A stretch of 64,000 nucleotides of DNA, from positions 48,479,686 to 48,543,685 of the forward strand of contig NC_083604.1 of NCBI RefSeq assembly GCF_029168945.1, written 5' to 3'. The notes under the pieces were generated by a model. That model was given only the letters and a program-made list of their open reading frames with translations. It was not told the DNA's origin and did not search any database. Source of the stretch: Cannabis sativa (lineage: Eukaryota > Streptophyta > Magnoliopsida > Rosales > Cannabaceae). The position numbers were made by a program, and so were the translations under genes. Shown in pieces: positions 54,541 through 64,000 of the stretch; position 1 is the first letter of the stretch; each line of letters begins with the position of its first letter.

Positions 54541-57500
54541 CAATGAAGATTCGAAATTAAACTACAACTTAATAACAGAAAATAACATGGTTCAATATAA
54601 ATTCATACACAATTCAGAAATTATAAACATATAGCAAGTAGGAATGACTAGTGAAAATACTAAAACATACAATCCTAAATAATTTCCAAGGTTTTCAACA
54701 AACTGATACGGTCCCGTAGGCGAGAGTCAAAGCATCATTTATTGAATAGAGTTGTCAGCTCATCTAAAATAGAAACCATTCTAGCAACCTTTTATTCGAT
54801 CAAAATAAGAATCCAACGTTGTCCCGGTAGGCGAGAGTCAAGGTTATTCTCATTTTATGAGCTTCCACCATTGTTTCATGTTTCATAAGTTTATCTCTAA
54901 GTAGTCACCGTAGGGGAGAGTCTAATAGAGACGAAAACTTACAAAACACTTATCAAATGAAATCTTACGGTGTTAAATGCGTTCAACGAATAACCATCCA
55001 TAGGGGGACGAAGTCTAGCGTCTCGAGGTTATATTGAAAACATTTAACTTTTGTGAGACCAACAATGGAGATCGAATATCTTAATAATAATCAAGCTCAT
55101 TATTTAAAGTGAGTTGTATTTTCTTTGATTCTCTTTATTTAATTTATTATTTTAAATATATATTTATTTAAAATTTCCAATTTAGAATGAAAAATTCTAA
55201 ATATAAATTTTAATTTAATATTTATAAATTTTACTTAGATGAATTATTTCCATCTTAGTAATAATTTCCAATAAATATTTAGAAAAATATTCAATTTAAG
55301 TTGTTACAAAATTAATATAAATTAATTTACAACTCAAATTTAATTTTCTATAAATATATATTGCATTTCGAAAAATTAAAGTATTTAAGAATACAATTTT
55401 CGAAAATGCATGTTAAAATAAAAAATTAATCCTGGAAAAATTATTCTAATTTAATGTTGGCCCAAAATTAATTAATAAAATTAATTTACAACAAAAAATA
55501 TAATTTTCCTATCTAATTAAATATATAAGAAAAATTTCAAATATTCAAGTATGATGATGAAAATCAACTTAAATATTAATTTTCTATTTAATTAAATACA
55601 CTAGAAAAAATACTTCAAGCAAAAATATCACCTATCTAGATTTTCCTTTGACTAATTAATTTAATTTCTAATAATATACTTTAATTCAATTTATTTTAAA
55701 TTAATCAATAAATGAAAAAATCATTGATTTAAGTTGATCCAAGAATTAATTAAATAAATAATTAATTTACAACTTAATCTATTTTTCAAGATAAAATTCG
55801 AAATTCTAGCATTTAAGAAATGCAATTTCGAAAATTGATTAATAAAATAAAAAAATATATATTTTGAAAATTATTTAAATTTAGTTGAAAAATTAAATTT
55901 CAACTAAAAATAATTTTCTATTTCATTAAATGTCATGAAAAAGAAATATTTAAGTATGATGATAAAAATCAACTTAGATATTTAATTTTCAAATTAATTA
56001 AATGTATTAAATTCAAGAAATAAATAATTAAGTGTAGAGAAGGCTTAATTATTAATTTCTAGTTTAATACTAGGAAAAATATAATTAAAATAAATTGTAC
56101 CAAAATTAATTAAATAATTAATTTCACAATTTATAATATTTTCCTATTTAATATTAGAAATAATAAGTAGTCTAGAAATAACTATCTAGAAAATATCTTA
56201 TTTGACTAAGTATCTTTTCCACAAAATTTGAAAAAATATCTAATTTAAGTTGTATTAGAAAAAATCTAGAACTTAAATATTTTTCAAATTTAAATTTAAT
56301 TAAATATCAAAAATTAAATTGTAACCACTTAATTTGAAAATATTCCATTTTAAGTTAATATTCGAAAAGATATTAACTTAAAAAATATCTAAAGAATCTT
56401 AATAACCAATGCCTAAAATTCCTCAACTTAATTTTGAAATTTGAAATTCAAAAAATATTCAGATTTAAGTTGGTTAGTTGTAGATAACTAAATATCAACT
56501 TAAATAAGAATATTTAATGAAAAATTTAAATTAAGTTCCAGAAAGAATCTAGATGGTTATAATTCTATATTTAATTAAATACAAGAAAATACATATAGTT
56601 TAGCTTAGAATAAAGAATTCTTTAAACTATAATTTTCTTAAATTAATTTCAAAATAAATGAAATTAATTATGTTGCTAATCAATTTTATTAGGTTAAACT
56701 AGTATAATTAACCTAGTACAGTTGTTCAAATCAGGCAAATGGGCCTTCACAATTGGGGTGGTTCATGTGAGGGGGTGCTGGGTTCAGTATGTCGTACCCA
56801 CTTCTATGGCTCCCAACTCTCACACAAGGCCCAAAAGAGAGGAATTTAACCTTAATAAGAACAACTGTTATTAATTGAATAAGCCCAATAACTAAATGAG
56901 CCTAAATAAATTCTATCAAGAACTATGATAATTTATTTTAGCAACAACAACCTATATGTATCTATAATCAAATTAAACACATAGGCTCACACAGGCACAC
57001 TTTGGATGGGTACTATCATGTTGCTAGGTCATACACAGATGAAACAAGATTGTAAATATACCTGTTACAAATTATTATCTTGATCAAGGGAGCCATCAGA
57101 TCATTAGATCTGGCAAAAAGAAACCATGGCTATTTGCAATCAAGTAATAATAGGTTTTGAAAACTTACACATAAGCTAAAACACATACTCCTGCAACAAG
57201 GTTAGTTGGATAGTTGGATGTAGGATTTATTTAATTTTAAATTAAATTTTTAATTTCGAAAATAATTAATTAAATAATAAAAAAAAATCGAAATTTTTTT
57301 AAAAAAAAATTGAAAAATTCAAATTTTTTTTTTTAAAAAATATAAAATTTAAATTTAAAATTAAACCTACAATTTTTGAAAAATTAGGTTTCAACCAACC
57401 TAAATATCATTTCAAAAATTTGCTAACTACTTTTAAATTTTAAATGTTATTTTATAAATAAAAATTAAATAAAAAATTAGAAAAGATAAATAAATATCTT

Positions 57501-58310
57501 TTCAGATTTTAAATTTAATTTAAATAAATAAAATAACAAAATTTAAAAGTTAGCAAAATATCTTACATCTATTTAAAATTACATGATTATAAATATCTTA
57601 TTTTAAATTTAAATAAGGTCAAAATATCTAAAAAGATTTAATTTTAAAAAAAAAACTTAAAAGATAAGATATAATTAAAAATATCTTAAAAGATAAGATA
57701 TCTTAAAAATATCTTAAAAGATTTTATAAATATCTTATAAAATCTGACCTTAAATTTTTTTAAAAAATAAGATATAATCATATTTAAAAATAAGATAGAT
57801 TTTTAAGCAAGAAGATAGATACTAATTCTATTCAAATTCAAATTACACTAATATCTTGAATTAAATTTAAAAAATATTAAATTAATTCAAAATGATAATT
57901 AGAATTGAATTAGGAATAGTAATAGTATAAATACAAAACCATACAAAAAATTGGAAGTTAATTACATAAAAAAGCATGAAAAATCGAAGAAAAACGAAAA
58001 AATTCGAAACTGTACGGACAGTTCTGCGATCGCAGGAAAAAATCAGCACAGCCCCGATTTTTCCAAATCGTCAAAAAATCATAACTAATTCAAATAAAAT
58101 CCAAATTAAGTTCTGTAAAAGGCTAACTTGCTTAATTTTTTCCATACTATCCAATAAAAATAATTCCAGAGATAAAATCGCAATTATTTTTCACGAAAAT
58201 TTCACAAACATCAATCAATCATCAGATAACACTCAATACAACATGATACCATCCAAAGAACATACAAACAATCGTTTTAAAGTCCAAATTTCTTGCAAGT
58301 AAATCAATTA
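54541..58310 (-). other. Conserved non-coding leader of the young copia element
   Basis: AT-rich, similar to 8721-12274. Contains the GTCCCG-TAGGCGAGAGTC motif at 54711-54730 and 54821-54841, and the nested inverted-repeat block at 56740-56833. A 108-codon ORF at 57976-58302 next to the primer site is AT-driven and without motifs. Confidence 0.65.
56740..56833. other. Second copy of the leader inverted-repeat structure
   Basis: TGGGCCTT (56740-56747) pairs with AAGGCCCA (56826-56833). The inner GGGTAC of the first element is GGGTGC here against GTACCC. This keeps a G-U pair in plus-sense RNA but gives an A-C mismatch in the element's own (minus-sense) RNA. The rest is nearly unchanged. Confidence 0.55.
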
Positions 58311-58327
58311 CCATGGCTCTGAGGCCA
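58311..58327 (-). other. Primer site with two changes
   Basis: The minus strand reads TGGCCTCAGAGCCATGG, differing from TGGTATCAGAGCCATGG at two adjacent positions. It lies 2 nt from the LTR at 58330. Confidence 0.8.
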
Positions 58328-58329
58328 GT

Positions 58330-60225
58330 TGTTGGAAATTATTTTACCAGGATTTTAGATCTACTCACAAGTATGTTTATTAACATCCTAAATATGAACT
58401 TTCTAAAACGATAAATTAAACACATATAAAGTTTAAGAAACCTTACATTGGGTGCAGCGGAATTAAATGACTCCTTCCGTTCAGATATCTAGCCCTTGAT
58501 TCCTTTCTGTAGCAGAGCATTATCAATATCTGAACCTGGATCTCTTTCTCTGAATCTTTGATGCTGAAACTCCTTTGCTGATGATCTTTCTTCACGATCT
58601 TCCTCACTATGATTGAGGTATTGCTTGATGTGTGTGGGCACTACTCTAATCACTAAGGATTTCGAAATTCAAGAGGGAAGAGAAAGAAGAAGTGGCAGCT
58701 AAAGATAGGGAGAGAGAAAGGCTCAGGTTTTTCTCTGAAGGAAAAATAGAAAATTTAAGTGTAATTTTCCTGAAGCCTTCACTATCTATTTATAGCATTC
58801 CACTAGGGTTAGGTTTGAATTATTTGGCATTAAAATAATGAAAATATCAGTTTAAATTTCCTACAAAAGTGGCAGGCCCTATACTAGTTGATTTGGGCCT
58901 CACTTTTTGCAATTTTGCAGTTTTACCTTTTCTGCATCTGATTTTCTCAAAAACGCCAATTTTCTAATTCAACCATTTAAATGCCAATTCTAACTATTTA
59001 ATAACTATAAATAATTATTAAATAATATTGTCATTTATCATATTTATTAATTGAACCATACAAAGTATCATAATTAACAAATATGCCCCTATAAACTCTT
59101 TCTTTACAATTTCGCCCTTACTTAGTGAAAAATTCACAAATAGACATAGTCTAATTTGAGAATTATAATTGATTAATCAAAACCAATTACATGAGTCTTA
59201 CAAGCAATATTATCTCAACTAGTGGGGGGACCATGGGTCTATATAACTGAGCTTCCAATAAGTAGATCAAGAATTTAGCACTAAAATTCACTAACTTATT
59301 AATTCTTCGTTGAATCCACGCATAGAACTTAGAATTGCACTCTCAGTATATAGAATGCTCTATATGTTCCACCATATAGACACATCATTAGTTATGCATT
59401 GTTATAATCCTAATGTGATCAATGATCCTCTATATGAATGATCTACACTGTAAAGGGATTAAATTACCGTTACACCCTACAATGTATTTATTCCTTAAAA
59501 CACTTGACCCCGTATAAATGATATTTCAGCTTATGTGAAATGAGTACTCCACCATTTATGTTCGTTTGGTCAAGCTCGAAGGAGATCATCCTTTGCTTAC
59601 TATTCGCCAGATAGAAGCTATAGATTCCATGTTTATGCTAGCGCTCCCACTCAATTGCACTACCGTGTTCCCAAAATGTACGTATCACCCTGACCTAAAA
59701 GTAGGCTTAACTAACAAATCAAAGAACACGAATAGCCTCTCGAGATTGAGCCTAATCATATCAGGATTAAGATCATTTGATCTAGGATCAACTAGGCGAT
59801 ATTGACTTGAATAGATATTACGGTAAGTTTAATAAATCTAAGTCAAAGTTCAATATCGGTCCCTTCCGATGCATACTCCATGCATCCAACCTGAGCTTTA
59901 CTTTAACCAATGTTCTGGAAAGAACATAGTATTTCTCCAAATACAAGTAAACTCTTGTTGTAGATTATCATATCAGTAAAACCCTGTGTCTGATAAATCT
60001 AGGAAACTTTATTCACATAGTCATGTTTACTTTCCAATGTGTTGACGGCACAATAAACAGGATCAAGTATGTGAAAAGGGTTTCAGATGAATTTATACAT
60101 TATGTACATATAATCATGAAATAAATCATGTGAACCATGCAACATTAAATGTTATTTCTGATCTATATTAATAAGTAAATCTGATTATATTGAAATGAGT
60201 TTTATTTAGGGCATAAAACCCAACA
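58330..60225 (-). repeat. 5' LTR of the young copia element
   Basis: 1,896 bp, TGTTGGAAATTATT...AAAACCCAACA, nearly identical to the 3' LTR. Followed by GGAAT and by resumed gypsy coding. Confidence 0.9.
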
Positions 60226-61980
60226 GGAATACCTCCAAAGGAAAATCTGCTTGTTGAGCGAGACACGGATACTTGGAGATTATTTATGGATGGTGCATCC
60301 AACAAGCAGGGCTTAGGTGTAGGGGTGATATTAATTTCGCTAGAAGGCTTTAAGTTTCATTATGCCTTGAGATTTCAATTCGACGCGTCAAACAATGAGG
60401 CTGAGTATGAAGCCTTGATCGGTTGTTTGAGGATAGCTAAAGCGTTGAAGGTCAAAAATCTCATATGTCACAGTGATTCACAACTGATAGTAAATCAGGT
60501 TCTCGGGGAATATCAGGCTAAGGGACTGAAAATGGCCAAGTATATAGAGAAAGTTTAGAAGAACTTGGAAAAGTTTTATTATTTTAAAATCGAGAAAATC
60601 CCAAGAGAACAAAAATCTAACGTCGTTGCCTTAGCAAAACTGGCCTCGCAGAATGACTTGGATGAGCTAAACTTGGTTCTGGTGGAAATGTTAAACGAGC
60701 CAAGTATTTGCGAAAAGGAAGATGTCAAGATGATAGATAGCTCACCCACGTGGATGACTCCCATAATTAACTGTCTACTCAACGGACAACTTCCAACTGA
60801 CAAAAAGGAAGCACAAAAACTCCTATATTCAATGCCTCACTACACAATAATAGATGGCAAGTTGTATAGAAGGGGCTATTCAATGCCTTTCCTTCGGTGT
60901 GTTCTTCCTGCAGAAGCAAATGAGATCATCAGAGAAATTCATGAAGGTTTTTGCAGAGATCATGCTGGTTGGCAAAGTCTATCAAAAAAGATCATTAGAC
61001 AGGGATATTACTGGCCAACCATAAACAAGGACACCCATGAATTTGTCAAAAAGTGTGATAAGTGTTAAAGATTCTCGCATATGCCTCGCGTACCACCAAT
61101 AGAACTGAGGATGATGATCTCGCCTTATCCATGTGCAATATGGGGGATTGACTTGATTGGAGCACTTTCCACAGGGTGAGGAGGAGCCAAGTACGCAGTG
61201 GTGGCTGTCAATTTTCTTTACTAAATGGACTGAGGCTGAACCTCTAGTTTCTATAAACTGTAAGAAAGTCCTCAACTTTGTTGTCAAAAATATTGTCTGC
61301 AGGTTTGGAATTCCAATGAAAATTGTATCCGATACCGAGACTCAGTTTGATGGCAATTTATTCACTGAGTTTTGCAAAAGGAACAAAATAATTAAAAGCT
61401 TCTCGTCAGTATCCAGGCCTCAGGCGAATGGACAAGTGGAAGCTGTTAACAAGAACTTGAATGATACTATCAATAAGAAATTAGAGGCTGCCAAGGGTAG
61501 ATGGGTCGACGAACTACCTCAAATACTTTGAGCTCATAGGAAAACTGAGAAGACAACAACGGGACATACTCCATTCTCGTTAGCATTTGGCTCGGAGGCA
61601 ATGTTGCTTGTAAAAGTAACTATCTCGACTCATAGACGAGAGCTTTATAATCAAGAAGAAAACTAAGAACTTTTAAAATTGTCCTTGGATCTACTTGATG
61701 AAAAACCTACTAAGTCGTAGCTTACTAATGCAGCATACCAACACCGAGTAACAAGATACTTCAACAGAAGGGTGAAAAAGAGGCTATTCAATGTTGGAGA
61801 CTTGGTGCAGAGGCAAGTAGTTATAAATACGAGAGACGCATCTGCAGGAGTATTCAACCCAAATTGGGAGGGTCATTATGTGATCGAAGTAGTAGTAGGA
61901 ATCAAGGTTTACAAATTGGCTCGGCTGAATGGCTCGCTAATAAGGAACTACTGGAACGTGAAACATTTGTGACCTTACTA
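60226..61980 (+). pseudogene. Tat-type gypsy pol: second RNase H and integrase
   Basis: Resumes as IPPKENLLVE, then WRLFMDGASNKQGLGVGVIL with EAEYEALIGCLRIA and HSDSQLIVNQV: an archaeal-type second RNase H, diagnostic of the Tat lineage. After stops at 60556-60558, REQKSNVVALAKLAS and the integrase zinc region (HEGFCRDHAGWQSLSKKI...YYWPT...CDKC, 60940-61066) follow. The core shows WGIDLIG, KWTEAEP, FGIPMKIVSD and RPQANGQVEAVNK; the middle aspartate and final glutamate are visible. The end (FNVGDLVQRQVV, NWEGHYVIEVV, ...RNYWNVKHL) is the usual C-terminal module ending at 61971. Several in-frame stops (61066, 61180, 61529, 61664 and 61719 areas) make it a pseudogene. Confidence 0.9.
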
Positions 61981-62849
61981 CCAATAAATTGATGTTGTAA
62001 CTCATATTTTTGATGTAACATTTTGAACTTCAGTTATGAATAAAGTTAATCATTTTTTCTAGTTATTACAAAGTGTTACTCTTTAAAATTACTTAAGGGG
62101 AATATGTGTATGATTAACCAGAATTTATCTGAAAATACATGATATATTGCAAACCCACTATACTTTAAAAAAATTTCAAAATTTTTAAAGTTCTTTCTGA
62201 TTGAACCTTTCTGACGAGAAAGGAAAGTAAAAAATTATGACTGACTTTTTAATTAAAGAACCTTTCTGACGAGAAAGGAAAATTAAAAGTTATAAATGAG
62301 ATATAACTCATAACTCACATGCAAAGCTGAATACTAACGCTTCGCATTGTATAGGAAAGTATTAAACAAGACACCAAGATGCCTTGAAAAAAATACTTAA
62401 ACCTAATATATGGATAGACGACCTAACTTTTTATATTGGCAATCAAAAATATACAAAGTGATAAATCATTAACAATATATTCAAGTTTGCTTAAAAACAG
62501 ATTATAACTGTCTATGTGAAGCAGAATTGATAATTGCTCGCAAATCAAAAGCATAGTAGATAATAACTGCTTGCACATATCAAAGGAAAATATGAGCAAT
62601 GAGAATTCCTAAAGTATTTTGCATTTAATCAAAATATAGTTGTTTAAGTTGTGAATAAAAATGCAAGCAAACAAACATATATTAAGTTCAAATATAAAAG
62701 TACGAAGTGTTCAATAAAGATAAAATAAAAGTAAAGTTGGCCATCCAACCTTGCAAAGTTGTTTTTATAAAAGTGCCACAAGGGGCATACCATTGTCTCG
62801 GCCTTAAGGCCATTTGCCTAAATAAAATAGAAATTAATAAAAACCAAGT
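61981..62849. other. Spacer between pol and antisense ORF
   Basis: AT-rich and non-coding. Contains AATAAAG at 62038, a possible polyadenylation signal for the pol transcript, and two identical 18-nt hairpins at 62206 and 62261. Confidence 0.6.
62206..62278. repeat. Two identical 18-nt perfect hairpins
   Basis: CCTTTCTGACGAGAAAGG occurs at 62206-62223 and again at 62261-62278. Each has a perfect 7-bp stem (CCTTTCT/AGAAAGG) and a GACG loop. They lie between the convergent pol and antisense ORFs. Confidence 0.8.
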
Positions 62850-64000
62850 CTACATAGTAGGAGACTTCAATAGTTCTTCTTCTGTTACTGCCTCGGCATC
62901 CTCTTCCTCCTTTCTAGTCTCCTCGCAGAAGGCAAGAATTTCCTCCTCAGTGACTTCCAATAAACTCGTATTCATCTTCACATTTTCCATCCAAGCCTAA
63001 TAAATGGTACGAAGGCCAACAAAGTTGCATCGTTCAATGGTTTTAGCCTCTTTCCCATCAAGTGCAACCTTAGCTGCATTGAGTTCCCCTTTGAGTTTCT
63101 GACATTCATCGGTCTTGTCCTTTCCCTCCTTCTCGGTTGCTTCAAGCTTGGCCTCAAGGCTCTTCTTCATCTTTTCGGCATCTTTGGTAAGGCAAGTAAT
63201 ATCAAGTTGGGCATTATTCCATTGTTTAGTCACAATCTCGCACTGGCCTATCAAGTTCAGGATCTCACCCTCCAGGTACTTGATCTTGTCCATGCCTGGC
63301 TGTTGGGCAAAAAAAGAAATGAAAGATGTCTGGAAACCAACCAACAAAAATACATAAGTATTTTGAAGAAAAAAAAAGAAGAGAAGTGAGCAAATAAAAG
63401 TAAGGAAATTTACCGAAAGACTGTGAAACAAACTCCTTGTAAGAACTTCCCCCAGATCCCCATGATTGATTAAATCCCACTCATGGGGGAGGAAAGACTT
63501 GAAGTGACGCCAACATATTGCACTAAACCCTGTAGTGTACTCTGGGCCAGTTTTTCCAACCTCGACAGGTAAAGTTTTAAGGGCTTGGCTCGAGGAGGCA
63601 GAGGCTTGGGGCGCATTGGGAATAGGCTCCCCGGTACTTGCGTGGGCCAAAGGAGGGATTGGATCCCGATTCTCAATCTCAGGAACCTCAAGGTTAGCAG
63701 GTTGGGAGGCTCGCTTCTTGTTAGTCGTAGTCTTCTTGGACCTCTTTGGGGGCTCTACTTTTGTGTCTGATGGGACCTCTAAGATGGTCAGCCTCTTCTT
63801 TCCCTTCTTGTGGACGAGACCCTCAAATTAATCTCTGCAAGACAAAACAAAGTGTTAAGCATTAATTGAAAGACAAATTAAAGGGGAGATTGGGACATAA
63901 TTTCCTACCTAAGGAATTTACCATAATCACTAGAAGACGAGGTAGAGCAGCTATAATATCCACTAAAATCCCTACAACCCGTGATCCTGAATACATCATA
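62850..64000 (-). pseudogene. Antisense ORF of the Tat-type gypsy element, spliced, partial
   Basis: Minus strand. An upstream exon at the window edge reads RDFSGYYSCSTSSSSDYGKF and ends at a GTAGG donor (63908). After an acceptor TTGCAG (63841) comes a Lys-rich segment ([20 protein letters not shown]), then [17 protein letters not shown] and [21 protein letters not shown] donor GTAAAT at about 63416 and acceptor GCCCAACAG near 63300 bound an intron. The last exon [14 protein letters not shown]... is a long coiled coil with an acidic tail (TEEEILAFCEETRKEEEDAE) ending at 62850. A TAG at 63000 and a TAA just after the acceptor at 63841 break it. Retand/Tat elements are known to hold antisense ORFs between pol and the 3' LTR; the product's function is unknown. 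Confidence 0.65.

Larger units (their letters stand above)
49996..60225 (-). mobile_element. Young non-coding copia-type element, 10.2 kb
   Basis: Flanked by GGAAT (49991-49995 and 60226-60230). LTRs of exactly 1,896 bp each (49996-51891 and 58330-60225) differ at only about seven positions that I found by eye. The left copy starts TATTGG instead of TGTTGG. The primer site at 58311-58327 has two changes from tRNA-Met. The internal region shares leader motifs with the element at 2851-14191 but has neither gag nor pol: no ORF above about 110 codons and no recognisable domain. It is a large retrotransposon derivative that must be mobilised in trans, and it inserted recently. Confidence 0.85.

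Noticed and set aside
57976..58302. 108-codon Lys/Asn/Ile-rich ORF as a gag start
   Set aside because: Composition follows the AT-rich leader, it is on the strand opposite to the element's sense and has no gag motif.
62707..63831. Plus-strand Ser-rich ORFs opposite the antisense ORF
   Set aside because: They are shadows of the minus-strand coiled-coil and Lys/Glu-rich coding sequence.

Overview
This is a nuclear segment from a flowering plant, most likely a eudicot. It has spliced genes with short AT-rich introns, a plastid-type SAL1 phosphatase, plant-specific retrotransposon lineages (Athila, Tat, SIRE-like, Cassandra) and a G-box/RY-type promoter segment. A member of the Rosales such as Cannabaceae would fit, but that is a guess. 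It is a repeat-dense region with one apparently intact gene in 64 kb.

Layout. 1-15670: a nest of transposons. Cassandra TRIM copies, whose LTRs contain a 5S-rRNA-like segment, form a scrambled direct/inverted array. An Athila-type Ty3/gypsy element (LTR 1112-2354) and an 11.3-kb Ty1/copia-type element (2851-14191, minus strand, 5-bp target duplication AGAAC) have both landed in it. The copia element has only a gag gene, and its downstream LTR was later hit by a 1.28-kb hAT-like element (3791-5070, 8-bp duplication). 15671-24013: LTR fragments, then a decayed L1 LINE split by a solo copia LTR (18145-20008). 24014-27050: LTR remnant, LINE ORF1 fragment, a tandem repeat and a MITE.

27054-30136: the intact host gene, a 3'(2'),5'-bisphosphate nucleotidase of the SAL1/FRY1 type. 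It has eight exons that join in frame to 395 codons, and its first intron appears to be GC-AG. 30606-32385: a 5'-truncated LINE on the minus strand. 33650-35860 (minus strand): a mosaic of gene fragments with exon-intron structure, RAB7 first exons joined in frame to the start of an MFSD5-like transporter, then a FRIGIDA-like fragment. This is the most unusual host-derived structure in the window.

36785-47013: a full-length SIRE-like copia element (plus strand, duplication CATAT) with gag, pol and an extra ORF downstream of pol. Its two LTRs and its frame breaks differ in an odd way, with CTG/CAG turned into CG-containing triplets. It interrupts a tRNA-like A-box/B-box pair. 47019-64000: a decayed copia LTR and a Tat-type gypsy element (RNase H, second RNase H, integrase, and a spliced antisense ORF at the right edge). 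The gypsy element is interrupted in its RNase H region by a young, non-coding copia element (49996-60225) whose LTRs are nearly identical.

How it fits together: the copia elements at 2851 and 49996 share LTRs, primer site and a long AT-rich leader with conserved structured motifs, but neither encodes pol, so they must be mobilised in trans. The order of insertion can be read from the nesting and target duplications. All assignments are by eye from motifs; no database search was run.
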